From Chamaecyparis obtusa (lineage: Eukaryota > Streptophyta > Pinopsida > Cupressales > Cupressaceae): a stretch of 64,000 nucleotides of DNA. The translations under genes were made by a program, and so were the position numbers. Under the pieces are notes generated by a model. The model had not been told where the DNA came from and did no database searches. It saw nothing but the letters and a program-made list of their open reading frames with translations. Location of the stretch: assembly GCA_027943335.1 (NCBI GenBank), contig BSBK01001118.1, forward strand, positions 1,415,501 to 1,479,500, in the 5' to 3' direction. This document shows, piece after piece, positions 1 through 10,700 of the stretch. The stretch's first letter is position 1, and every line of letters begins with the position of its first letter.

Positions 1-780
1 CAAAATATTCCTGAGCTTTATCAATTCCATGTACCCTGGCAACCAAACTCAAGCAAATTGAATGTTCGCTCTCAGTGAATGGAAAAGGATCTTTTGCCAA
101 AAACGACTGGCAAACCTGCCAAATAAAGAACACAAATCAATTAACTGAATGCATAAACCAAAACATAAAGTGAGGACATCTGTTTGTATGACATTCTAGA
201 TAGTAGAAATAAATAAAAAAATTTCAGTGACATCCTTGTTTATGGAATCATATGCATCACATTCCTCAAAGAGACCCATCTTAACTTGTTTGTAATGGTT
301 TTCTAATGTATCTGAAACATAAATAGAAGTTCGTTACCTACATCATGCACTGTTGCGACTGACTGCAATGGATGCATTAGCATATTTTCTTCAAACCAGT
401 ATAATATTTGCGATGTGATTGTTGCCGATTGTACTCGTTAAAAATGTTTTAAATATATCTCAGGTAATATTTAGATGTATTATAAATTATGTAAACACAC
501 AGGCTAATCATGGTGAACTTCTGTGCATGGTACTTTGATCATTCACCACTGCCCAAGGTGCAAAATGATGCAGGTTTTGCAATTTTATTAGGGAGTGTAG
601 CATGACAAAATTCAAGTCAACTACCCAACCACAGCCATGCACATTGCCTCAGTCTCATACATTCATGCAGCCTGTGCACTTATCTCCGTTTAACACACCC
701 CGCATAGTCCTAGCACAACTTCCAGCATCACGATTCAGCAAAATGCAATTCAGCAAACCAGTACTCCAAGCACAGTAGTG
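1..780. other. Non-coding stretch without recognisable gene
   Basis: AT-rich sequence with no open frame of convincing length or composition, no LTR ends and no terminal inverted repeats that I can recognise. It runs directly into the tandem duplication starting at 781. The minus-strand frame that begins at 954 and extends down to 655 is open only because it crosses the duplicated unit, so I do not read it as a gene. Confidence 0.5.
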
Positions 781-1309
781 CAAATCTTTATGGAACATTG
801 TTTGCCTGCATAATGTGGTGCATAAACATGGGTGGACATACGTTCGCTCAGCTAACATCAATTCAGCTCCATATGCATCCAAAACGTGGCCATACATGTG
901 CCACATGATCATGTGAAACAATCGGTGCCATAAAGGTCGCACAGATTGCACCATACAGGTTCAACACTTGGGACACTCCTGTCCACATGGAAAGAGCACC
1001 ATATACACATGGAATCTATAACACATTGTTCAGGCCTCACTGAGTGCAAATCTTTGTGGAACATTGTTTGCCTGCATAATGTGGTGTATAAACATGGGTG
1101 GACATACGTTCGCTCAGCTAACATCAATTCAGCTCCATATGCATCCAAAACGTGGCCATACATGTGCCACATGATCATGTGAAACAATCAGTGCCATAAA
1201 GGTCGCACAGATTGCACCATACAGGTTCAACACTTGGGGGACTCCTGTCCACATGGAAAGAGCACCATATACACATGGAATCTATAACACATTGTTCAGG
1301 CCTCACTGA
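781..1309. repeat. 266-bp direct tandem duplication, two copies
   Basis: Copy 1 runs 781-1046 and copy 2 runs 1047-1309. They differ at only a few positions, for example TTTATGG versus TTTGTGG at the start and a two-base change in a G run near 970/1236. The unit is non-coding, although both strands hold short open frames that are repeated with the unit. The high identity points to a fairly recent duplication by unequal exchange or replication slippage. Confidence 0.9.
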
Positions 1310-1469
1310 AAGCCACTTGTACAAATACCTGTCCTGTACGAGGAGCAGACAGGGAAGTTCCAACTAGCAACCTTGCTGCATACATACCACTATACAGATC
1401 TTCTTTCATGCAATACATTTACATTGTAAAATCTTTCACCTATCTTGAATGTGCATGTGCATTCCGATC
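1310..1469. other. Short non-coding spacer
   Basis: Sequence between the tandem duplication and the left LTR of element H. Its last five bases, CGATC at 1465-1469, pair with CAATC at 6101-6105 on the far side of H and look like a target-site duplication with one change. Confidence 0.4.
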
Positions 1470-1754
1470 TATTAGCGGGAAAGACTATTTTATGTTATGT
1501 CATGTATTAGTTATGTGGTCCCAACGGGAATTAGTTATTACTAAAGGGCAGTTGGGTTGGGTGGTGACATTTGGTCACACCCCTTCGAGTAGATAAATAT
1601 GTACCACCTACGGGTGAAGGAATGATCATTATGTGAATGTACTCATAAGTTGGAATGATTAATGAAAACATCTATTGTTCTCTGATATATTCATGTTTAT
1701 TACATTTCCTGTACTATGTCTATGCAATATTAAGTTTACCCCAGCAGGCAAACA
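1470..1754 (+). repeat. H left LTR, plus orientation
   Basis: About 285 bp, closely matching the LTRs of element A. It starts TATTAGCGGG where A has TGTTAGCCGG, so the terminal TG is mutated, and it ends GGCAAACA. A TATA-like AGATAAATATG lies near 1590. Confidence 0.85.
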
Positions 1755-1755
1755 T

Positions 1756-1773
1756 TGGTGTCGTTGCCGGGGA
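1756..1773 (+). promoter_or_regulatory. H primer-binding site, tRNA-Asp type
   Basis: TGGTGTCGTTGCCGGGGA follows the left LTR. The 3' end of plant tRNA-Asp(GTC) is complementary to TGGCGCCGTTGCCGGGGA, so this site fits with two C-to-T changes. The same primer type is found in element I and, degraded, in A. Confidence 0.75.
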
Positions 1774-1887
1774 TGGCATCATACCCTTTCTGCTTCAGTG
1801 GAATTACTACGAAGTCCAAGATGCACAGCTGTGTCCCGATGGTTACTTGTTAGTTAGCTATGTCCCGATGATGAACAGATGTGTCCA

Positions 1888-2158
1888 ACAATTCTTCACT
1901 ACTTACCCGTCGTTGTTCTCTTGTACGGTAATTGTCTCCTTCGATTGTTACACCTCCCGTGACACCCCCATAGTTACCTTCGGTACCATCTCCATGGTCC
2001 CCTTCGGTTAACCCGTCGGCTGGTTGTCCCTCGGTGAGATGTCTAAACCGTCGTCGACGTTCAACTTGTTGGGCAAAGATTAGGGCTTGATGCGTAGCCT
2101 CCAAGACATTCGGTTGTTCCTTTTTATTCCTATCCTTATTTAAAAGATTGGGCATCAA
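1888..2158 (-). pseudogene. H gag N-terminal fragment
   Basis: The minus strand begins MPNLLNKDRNKKEQ and runs through an alanine/glutamine-rich stretch to SSEELL. It is nearly the same as the gag N-terminus of A (46852-47223) and related to that of I (25792 onward). Homology stops near 1888; the residues read after that (to 1850) come from the unassigned junction sequence. It has no capsid core, zinc knuckle or protease, so this is a short 5' fragment only. It lies just inside the minus-strand primer site, as expected for a gag start. Confidence 0.8.
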
Positions 2159-2191
2159 TTCTAGTCACTCATTCCGTCACTTGCCAGATTC

Positions 2192-2209
2192 ATTGGCAAC
2201 GGCACCAAA
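2192..2209 (-). promoter_or_regulatory. H minus-strand primer-binding site
   Basis: The reverse complement reads TTTGGTGCCGTTGCC, next to the minus-strand LTR. It is the mirror image of the site at 1756-1773, so H carries two 5' ends. Confidence 0.7.
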
Positions 2210-2370
2210 TGTTTGCCCGCTGGGGTAAACTTAATATTGCAGACATAGTACAGGAAATGTAATAAACACAGAATATATCAGAGAACAATAGATGTTTTCA
2301 TTAATCATTCCAACATATGAGTACATTCACATAATAATCATTCCTTCACCCGTAGGTGGTACATATTTAC

Positions 2371-2582
2371 AGGGTAACCCGGGGCTGCGTCCCCGGCCTA
2401 AATCCCCAAGTTTCCGAGACTTGGGGACGACTTGGGGACGTCCCATTCCCATCCCCCTTTTCACCCAAAATGACTGGGACATCCCAGAAACTTGGGGACA
2501 GGGGCAAAAAAAAGGGGGACTTACTGCCGTCCCGGGGACGGTCGGGGTCGTCGACCGTACCGGGGACGGTCGTAAGTCCCCA
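2371..2582. repeat. hAT-1 left subterminal GGGAC/GTCCC array
   Basis: About 210 bp in which GGGGAC and GTCCC recur on both strands, several times as short palindromes. The right end (about 5865-5980) has the same motif in opposite orientation. Open frames across this block reflect its base composition and are not genes. Confidence 0.75.
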
Positions 2583-2990
2583 ACGTCAAGGCTCAATAAA
2601 AAGTTAAAAAAACTTTAAAAAATTAAAACACCTTTGCATGGGTGGGGTCGTTTTGTGGGCCCCACCACCACACTTTTCCAAAAAACCCTAATTCGTCCCT
2701 CTATATTGGCATTATGAGCATTTTGGGGTTTTTTATACACTGTCCATTATTTGTAACAGCAAGTTTGTGTTTTGGATTTTGTAGTTGAAAGAGGAGGTTT
2801 GCATATTTTCTCCATTCTCCAAATGATTGTGCAAAGGTTTCAACTTCCTACATTGTGCAACAAGTGTGAAACTCTTTATGCTTCCATTTTTCATTTTTTT
2901 TACCAAACTAAAAGCTTGAAAGAGTCTGATTTTTTTTTTCTTTTTCATTGTCTCAATTTATTGCATTCTTTAATCTCAAAACTAAGCACA

Positions 2991-5476
2991 ATGAGCAGCA
3001 GTGGGGATAATAGTAGTGATGAAGAACATTTTGATTTGGGGGTTGAAAATGCTAGTGTGAAAACTAGCAGTCAGCAACAACAAACTGATAAATTTAAATG
3101 CCCTTCAACAATCATGAGCAAAGATGCAAAGGGCCCCTTCAACAAAAAAAAACCTCTTCTCCAATATGTCACAGCTAGGCTTGAAAAGAAAAAGAATGTA
3201 GGAGGGACTAGGGTATGGGATTGCCATATTTGCAAAGATGATTTTAGGGACAGCTATACAAGGGTAAAGTCACTTTTTAGGTATTGGAGGCCATGGAGTT
3301 ATAGCTTGTCCTGATATGACTGATGAGGAAAAAATAGAATGTCAAAGATTGCACGTAAAGGCTGAAATGGGGGCACAAGGTATGTCAATAACATCATCTT
3401 TATCTTCTACAACTATACACTCACAATCATCTAAGCGTATGACATCCCCCACTAGTACTACTAGCAGCCCTATTGACACAAGAGGGAAGAGGAGGATGAG
3501 TAGTGGTGAGAAGGGATCAGTGGAAAGTATGTTTAATGCACAAGCAATTGAAATCACAGAGTCATCCATTGGTAGATTCTTTTTTTCTAATGGTATCCCA
3601 TTGCATGCAGCCCGTTCCACTTATTTCAAACAAATGGTCAAAGATATACTAACTATGAATCCCTCATTCACACCCCCAGGTGAACATAAGCTACAAACCA
3701 CCATCCTTGATAAAGAGTATTCCAAGATTAATGTGTTGTTTGAGGATATGAAACGTACTTGGCTGAGGACGGGCTGCTCTATTGTGATGGATGGGTGGAC
3801 CGATGTTAGACACCGGTCACTCATCAATATCATTGTCACATCACCTGTCGGCTCTTATTTTCTGAAAGCCATAGATTGTTCAAGCAAGATAAAGGATGCA
3901 GAGTTTCAATTCACCATTTTGAGGGATACCATAGAGGAGGTTGGGTTGGCAAATGTAGTACAGGTGATCACAGATTCAGCACATGTGTGCAAATCAGCCG
4001 GTTTGATGGTAGAGGGTGCTTATAGGCACATCTTTTGGACCCCTTGTTGTGTTCATGCATTGAACAATGCATTAAAAGACATAGGGAAGATTGATTGGGT
4101 GAAACAGGTGGTGTCAGAAGCTAGAGAGATACAAATGTTCATATGCAACCACCACACTTCACTTGCTCTATTTAGGTCCTTCTCAAAGAAGGAGTTCCTC
4201 AAACCAGCTGAGACAAGGTATGTCAATTTTAAGTACAATTTTGAATTTAATTTTACTAGTTTAGTTTAAACTTTACTTCATTTATTAAATTATTTTAATT
4301 ATTGTTGCATGTGTTTTACTTTTAACTTTTAAGTTCTAAATTTTTAATTATAGGTATGCCACTTAATTCATCTTGATGGAGAGAATGATTGAAGTGCACG
4401 AGGCTCTCCAATTGATGGTGGTGAATCCAGAGTGGACCCGATGGTCCAATTCTAGCTCCTCTGAAGGAAAATCGGTGAAGCAAAAGATCCTTGATGACAA
4501 TTGGTCGTCCACAATAAAGTTGTTGATTTTATATAAAAATTAAAATTAAATATTAGTCTTTTGCTTGCTAATTTTCGTATTAAATTATAATTTCTGATTT
4601 TAATATTTGTTTGCATCTTGTAGATATATTTGCTCTGTCATCTCACCCATCGTAGAGGTCATTAGATATGCCGATACTGACTCTCCTAGTCTTGGAAAGA
4701 TATAGGAGACATTTGACAGTATGTTGGGGATGATAAAGAAAACAATTGCAGCTAAGGATCCTACTTTGGGGTTTTATGAGCAGCATATTAGGCCTATAGT
4801 GACGCGGAGGTGGAACATAATGAATACCCCACTTCATATGGCAGCCTACGCTCTAAATCCCAAATGGTATGCAGAATTGGATGGAAGGGCCCTCCCATGT
4901 GATGATCCCGAGGTATTAGATGGCTTCACACCAGCCATTGATAAGATGTATCCACCGCGAGAGGCCTCCATTCTTCGCACACAGTTCCTTGACTTCACAC
5001 AACTTCGTGGCCCAAACTTGGGTAAACCACAGGCAAGGTTGGATAGAGTGATTGTGGCATAGAGGGATCCTATTGGATGGTGGACATGGCATGGGAGGGA
5101 TACACCAGAGTTGAAAGTGCTTGCCTCTCGCTTACTTGCACAGGTTGCTAGTTCCTCAGCCGCAGAGAGGAATTGGTCTACATATGGCTTTATCCACTCC
5201 CTCAAGAGGAATAGGCTTACCTCTAGACGAGCGGAAAAGCTAGTGGCTGTGCATAGTGCTCTTCGACTTCAGGATCGTCAGACTCCAGAGTACAGGCAAA
5301 CTCTAGCTTTACGGTGGGATGTTGATCCTGAAGATGTGGCCCAGATTGACGAGGATGAGACAACACCGGGATTGGTTGGGGTTCCATTGGATGAGAGTTC
5401 ATTTCCAATGCAGCATGATAGTGACAGTGACTCAGATGACTCTAATTTTGATGCCGTGTTGGCAGCAAAAGAATAG
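2991..5476 (+). pseudogene. hAT-1 transposase (BED finger, DUF659, hAT dimerisation), broken
   Basis: From the ATG at 2991 there is an acidic/serine-rich leader, then a BED-type finger (WDCHICKDDF...YTRVK, about 3219-3268). A frameshift in a T run near 3270-3280 moves the reading into the frame that is open from 3316. The DUF659 core shows VMDGWTD (near 3786), VVQVITDSAH (near 3955) and FWTPCCVHALN (near 4035). An intron is likely at 4218-4353 (donor AAG|GTATGT, acceptor TATAG), and a second ends at 4623. In-frame stops lie near 4364, 4703 and 5060. The C-terminal hAT dimerisation region (SSSAAERNWSTYGFIHS, near 5153) and a Ser/Asp-rich tail end at 5476. In living elements the protein cuts and joins the transposon ends; this copy cannot make a full product. 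Confidence 0.88.
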
Positions 5477-6100
5477 GAGCAGCAGTGTGCTTCATTTTTC
5501 TATATTTTGATTTCTATGTTGAACATGATGATGAAACTTTATGGCAGCACTTAAGCCTTTGGGCATTTTCAGTTTTACTTTTCTATGTTAAACTTATATT
5601 TTTGTTATCATATGCATATTGACAATCCGACAATGAATTGAACTTTCAAATTTCCAGTTTACTATTTTATGAATGCATAATAGAGTTAGAGTTTAGACTA
5701 TAGTTTTACTTTTACTATTTAGTATTTACTAAATGGCATTGAAATGTTGTATGTTAAGGATCTATGATGTTTAAATGGCATGCATTGTCCATACTTTCAA
5801 ATGAATGTAATGTATACTTGCAAATTTCCTTATATATTTAAAAATTTCCCTATATTTATATAGACGTCCCCTTTGCCGTCCCCCCCCCCCGTCCCCAAAA
5901 TCGGCAAAAAAATTTGTCGTCCCAGAAACTTGTCCCCCCACGTCCCGCCGTCCCCATCCCGGAAACTCGGGGTTACACTGCATATTTATCTACCAGAAGG
6001 GGTGTGACCAAACGTCACCACCCAACCCACTGCCCTTTGGTAATAACTAATTCCCGTCGGGATCACATGACATAACATAAAGTAGTCTTCCCGGCTAACA

Positions 6101-6489
6101 CAATCTAGGGTTTCATATCCATATTCTACACATTCTATAGATTACACATTAATTTGCAAATTTGTCCACTGGTCCACATTGGAACATGGAACATTGGTAT
6201 CACAGCTTGAAAAATATAGAATCAAAACTAAAGATACCCAAATGGTGAACTAATATTAAACTGAAAAATCAGACATACCCATTTGCTGGTTTTAAATTAA
6301 ACATGAATAACAGCAAAACCCAGCAAACTAGTACACATAAACCCTAGACTTCTCCCTCCAAGCACTTCTCAATGTCGAACAACTTGATGTAGATTTGCTA
6401 CCACAAGTTCAAATGCCAGCAATCAGCAAATAAGATTCTCCCTTTAAACGAAGTCACTTCACTCTATAAACACTCATGTCCCTTTCAGC
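6101..6489. other. Spacer between H and hAT-2
   Basis: Unassigned AT-rich sequence. It begins with the second half of H's presumed target duplication (CAATC) and ends with CTTTCAGC (6482-6489), the duplication of hAT-2. Confidence 0.5.
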
Positions 6490-6769
6490 CTAAGTTGCCA
6501 TATTCGCCCAGGGGATCCCGAATTCGCCATTCGGTTCGTTGCTCATTCGAATTCGATTCCAAATCGTTTTTTTACTGTGTAATTCAGCCCAAATTCGCAA
6601 AAACGGGCCCTGGCCGAATTTGTTACCTTTTGGCGCAAATTTGGAAATGTTAAAATGAACCCGGGCCGAATTTAGGCAAATTTTGACTTTCAACGTCGTT
6701 TTTTTAAATTTTAAAATTGTTTTTTTATTGTTTTAAGGTTTAAAAAATTTAAACCCTAAACGCCATGCA

Positions 6770-6862
6770 GGTATGAAAGGAAAGACTCGCATTTATTATT
6801 GAAAGGAAAGACTCATGGTTTTATGAAAGGAAAGAGTCACGGTTTTTATTGAAAGACTCACA
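6770..6862. repeat. Short tandem repeats, unit TGAAAGGAAAGACTC
   Basis: Four degenerate copies of a unit resembling TGAAAGGAAAGACTC, spaced by AT-rich sequence, lie in the 5' untranslated part of hAT-2. A regulatory role is possible but nothing supports it beyond position. Confidence 0.55.
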
Positions 6863-7547
6863 ATATTTATCGCAAGGGCAAACTTTCATTGCGACCAGAA
6901 ATTGCGTATTTAAACCCGTATTCCACGCTCACTTCTTGGCGACCAAAAATCGCAGGATTTTGAAGAGGCTTTTGGATGGGAAGCTCGGCTGCAAGGCAAA
7001 CTCAGATACAGTCGTCCCTTCTAGTAAGTAACCTAACACGAAGAATGATAATTTAAATCTAACCTGATATTTGAGGAATGTTAAGAACGTCAATTCAAAA
7101 TACTAGTGGGGCCTATTGTGTACTAATTCAATACAAAAGATTCTCTATGTAGTTACTTCGCTGGCAACTGTTCGATTCATGATCATAATTTAATTTATGA
7201 TGTAATATAAGATGTATGTTCTAAAATCTAGAGGTTTGTTTAGCTGTGAATATTATTGCAGAGTAACACTTTTGATGCTAACATTAACATCATTTTCACC
7301 TTCTTTGATGTTTACTAAATTTTGTGATGAAAAATTGAGAGTTGTGATATACTGTGTTTAAAGTTTTATACCATGCAATGAGGTATTTCTGCACACATCC
7401 TTCTCCTCTTGTGACTGTGTTTCATTTTTTTACTGTCATTTCTCACTCTTGTATAAATATCCGCAATTTAATCCCCCCTTAATCTATTAATTTGCTTTGT
7501 TTGTTGTTTATAGATTCTGATTCATCATTCAAACTCAAAGTGAAAGA

Positions 7548-10040
7548 ATGGCTGCAAGTGCTTCTAGCACCGAAAACTCCCGCTTCAAAATAGACAGACG
7601 CTCTCCACTATGGAAATATGTGGAAATGGTTAAACCAATGCTAGGTGGAGGAGGTTATGTGTGGATTTGCAGCCACTGCAAAGAGAAATTTAGTATCTCT
7701 TACAGTAGAGTGAAAGCACATTTGTGCTTTATTCCTCAACAAGGCATTAAATTTTGTATAGGGAGACCAAGAGTTAATGGAGTACTACCTAAAACCCTTC
7801 TTCCAAACCACATTGTGAACAAATATATTCAAGAGCAAAAACAAGCAGACGAAGCAGCTGGGAGGGCAAGTTCTCATCCTTTGCAAAATGCTAGGAAAAA
7901 AATAAAAATATCATCTCTCTTCAATTTCCACTCCCAATGAACGACCCATAGAGGGCCATCCATTCTTGTGTGGTCCTCAAGAACTAATTGTACAAAAGAG
8001 AGCAATGGGGCCCTTGGAAACATCATTTCAAAATGAAGCTAGAGACATTGTTGAGGAAGCCATAGCGAGATGCGTCTATGCATGTGGATTGGCGTTTAAT
8101 GTTGTTCACTCACCGTATTGGCAAAAAATGGTGAGATCAATTAATGAGGTTCCAAAGGGGTTCAAGGGCCCAGGTTATGAGAAGGTACGCACCACTTTAT
8201 TGGATAGAAAGGTGATCAATGTAGAGGCTTCCATGCAGCCCATCAGGGATTCATGGATCGAAACAGGTGTGACCATAGTATCCGATGGATGGAAAGATGC
8301 GAGAAATCGTCCTTTGGTCAATGTGATTGCAGTGTCCACAAGAGGTGCAATGTTTCTAAAAGTCGTGGATTGTGAAGGAGAGGTGAAGGACGGTCCTTTC
8401 ATTGCAAACATTCTCATCCAAGCCATTGAGCAAGTTGGCCCTCAAAATGTTCTTCAGGTAATAACTGACAATGCCAAGAATTGTAGGGCTGCCAGCTTAT
8501 TGGTTGAGGAGCACTTTGAACACATTTTTTGGACACCTTGTGCTGTGCACTCACTCAACCTAATGCTGCAAAAAATTGGCACTAAGATTGAGTGGATTAA
8601 AAAAATGTATGAAGAGGCACAAGAGATCCAAATGTTTGTCACGAACCACCATATGACTCAAGCCATATTTAGACAATTCTCAAAATTGGAGCTCTTGAAG
8701 GTAAGTTCAATTGTTTAAAATTTGAACATCTTTTAGAATTGTAGTCACTTTAGTTTAGTAAACTTTCAAAGTTTTAAAATTTAAATTTTAAAAATTTATC
8801 TTGATCTTAATTTTAATTATTGTTTTGAATCTTTTGATCTTAAAATAGGTTGCCTAGACCCGCTTTGCCTCCAACACTATTGTTTTGAGACGCCTTGTCA
8901 AGGTTAAAGAGGCATTGTCTAGAATGGTAATCAGTGCTAATTGGAGCATATGGAGACAATCTAATAGTGCCAAGGCAGCTGCCATTAAGGCATTGATACT
9001 AGATGACTCTTGGTGGGATCGTGCTGAGTACCTTCTAAAATTCACCGAGCCTATTTTGAGCATGATCCGATACACTGACATGGATAGGCCTTTCTTGGGT
9101 GAGGTATATGATGGCATTGACTCCATGATTGAGGATATTAGAAATATCATAAATGAGAAAGAGGAAGATCCAGATGAAAAGTTCTTCAAGGATCTACAGG
9201 TAATCATGGTAGAGAGGTGGAACAAAATGACTACCCCTTTGCATCTACTTGCCTTTGCATTGAGCCCCAAGTTCTATAGCCAACCGATTCTCAGTGAGAG
9301 TACCACTAGAGTTGCCCCATATAGAGATCCTGAAGTTGCTCAAGGGTACAAGGCAGCCCTTCGAAGACTCTTTCTCGAGCACCTACGACCTACAGTGAGG
9401 TATGAATTCATGAGTTTCGCGAGCATCGATGATTGTGGTCTTGAAGCTCTTGTAGACAAGAAAAATGCTGATGCTCATAAATGGTGGTAATTCTATGGAC
9501 AAATGTACCAGCTCCTGCAACCCATTGCCATCAAAATTTTATCACAAGTTCTTTACTCTTAAGTCTTGAGATTCTAATTTCTAAATTCTTGTTGATAAAT
9601 ATTGAATTTATATTTTAAAAATTTATATTCAAAACTCTTAACTCTCTAATTTCAAAATTGTAAATATTGCTAGGTTGCTAGTTCATCATCATCTGAGAGG
9701 AACTAGAGCACATACTCCATCCACTCAATAAAACCCAACCGACTAAACTCCAAGAAGGCAGATAACTTGGTCTTTGTGCATTCAAACTTGAGGCTCACAA
9801 CACAAAGACAATACTTACAAAAAAGGGGAGGCACATCATTGGGATGTTGAACAAGAGTTTGTGGAGTTGGAAGCCCACTTTGATGCACTTGCAATTGATG
9901 ATGGTGATCGTGAGCTACATAGTGATGTTGAGGCTGATCCTGAGGCTGGGCCTGAGGCTGCTAGTATTGATGCTAGTGGCACTATTTGTGCTTCTAATCT
10001 GCAACAGCATAATAATGATGATTTGTTTGATGATTTTTGA
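7548..10040 (+). pseudogene. hAT-2 transposase (BED finger, DUF659, hAT dimerisation), broken
   Basis: The ATG at 7548 opens a frame with a BED finger (WICSHCKEKFSISYSRVKAH, about 7660-7720) and a lysine-rich stretch. A single-base frameshift just before 7940 separates it from the DUF659 core, which shows VSDGWKDARNRPLVN (near 8280), LQVITDNAKNC (near 8455) and FWTPCAVHSLN (near 8530). An intron is likely at 8701-8848 (AAG|GTAAGT ... ATAG|G), at about the same protein position as in hAT-1. The next exon carries stops near 8855 and 9488. After another intron ending at 9673, the dimerisation region (VASSSSSERN) and an acidic Asp/Ala-rich tail finish at the TGA at 10038-10040. It is decayed, but every domain is still there. 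Confidence 0.88.
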
Positions 10041-10400
10041 TGAAATTTTGATCGCTGATGATGACTGATAGTAATTATTAATGTTGGCATTATTGTTTTT
10101 GAACCGAAACACTGATATGGTGGTGTATTTTGACATTTTGTTATGTCATTTGAACTAAAACGACAATATATGTAGTGGTGTATTTTGCTATGTTGCTTTA
10201 TTATTAGCATAGTACTGTATGAACTTATTTGCTGCTGCATATGTTTACATATAGATATATTTTTTTTCAAAAAAAATATTCTTGTACGAACGAACCCAAA
10301 ACAAATCGAACCCAGCCCAAAACAATTTTGGACAAATTTCAAACCCGAATCTCGAACCCGCATCCGAACCGGAATCCGAACCGACAACTTAGCTTTCAGC

Positions 10401-10700
10401 AGTTGTACAACTAGCAAGGAATGAGTATGGCCAGCCCAAGGAGGATTAATTTCCTCAAATAGCTGCTACAAACTCACCCAATCTGCTCTAAACAATATCT
10501 CCTGAATTTGTCCTGAGTTCTTTGTGAATCAAAGTGAAAATATCAATAAGTGCAATTATAATATTAATAAAGTATATAATATTTTTTATTTTTTGGGTGA
10601 AAAACTATTCTACTATTAACGTGTAAAAGTTTTGAATACAAAATCAGCTATCTCCAAGGATTTTCAATCAGCCATCTAAAGGATATCAGTCCAAAATAAT
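10401..10700. other. Non-coding spacer
   Basis: AT-rich sequence between hAT-2 and the first LINE relic. Nothing recognisable beyond a T-rich stretch near 10570-10595, which could be the degraded poly(A) side of the minus-strand LINE to its right. Confidence 0.35.

Larger units (their letters stand above)
2371..5980 (+). mobile_element. hAT-1: full-length hAT transposon (DUF659 type)
   Basis: The 3610-bp element is bounded by CAGGGTAACCCGGGG at the left and, reading inward from the right, CAGTGTAACCCCGAG. The 8-bp duplication CATATTTA is perfect (2363-2370 and 5981-5988). Eight-base duplications and CAG/CTG-type ends are typical of the hAT superfamily. Both ends hold about 120-200 bp of GC-rich sequence full of GGGAC/GTCCC motifs in an otherwise AT-rich region; these are probably transposase-binding subterminal repeats (inference). 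One broken transposase gene fills the interior. Confidence 0.92.
1470..6100. mobile_element. Element H: gypsy-type element with head-to-head (inverted) LTRs
   Basis: A plus-strand LTR (1470-1754) with its primer site is followed by about 110 bp of unassigned sequence, then a gag fragment, primer site and LTR that all lie on the minus strand (1888-6100). Both 5' ends therefore face inward. The outer flanks CGATC (1465-1469) and CAATC (6101-6105) match at four of five bases, so the inverted structure may have integrated as one unit. The LTR sequence matches the 286-bp LTRs of element A (43228 and 51557). hAT-1 has inserted into the right LTR. Such palindromic forms can arise by autointegration or template switching; the mechanism here is inference. 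Confidence 0.7.
2210..6100 (-). repeat. H right LTR, minus orientation, split by hAT-1
   Basis: The LTR occupies 2210-2370 and 5981-6100, about 273 bp after removing hAT-1 and one copy of its target duplication. Read on the minus strand it starts TGTTAGCCGGGAAGAC and ends GGGCAAACA, like element A. The split point corresponds to the ATAAATATG segment that is intact in the left LTR. Confidence 0.85.
6490..10392 (+). mobile_element. hAT-2: full-length hAT transposon of a different family
   Basis: A 3903-bp element with terminal inverted repeats CTAAGTTGCC / CTAAGTTGTC and a perfect 8-bp duplication CTTTCAGC (6482-6489 and 10393-10400). The subterminal regions are rich in ATTCG/CGAAT and GGTTCG/CGAACC words (6500-6690 and 10280-10385) instead of the GGGAC words of hAT-1. 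The single gene inside encodes a BED/DUF659 transposase related to, but clearly different from, hAT-1. Confidence 0.92.

Noticed and set aside
655..1363. Overlapping open frames on both strands (60-99 residues) in the tandem duplication
   Set aside because: They repeat with the 266-bp unit, have unusual Cys/His/Met-rich composition and match no family; they are accidents of sequence.
1655..2011. 118-residue plus-strand frame across LTR and junction of H
   Set aside because: Crosses the LTR end, primer site and antisense gag; no motif.
2292..2618. Open frames in the GC-rich left end of hAT-1
   Set aside because: They arise from GGGAC/GTCCC words and run across the element boundary into the LTR.
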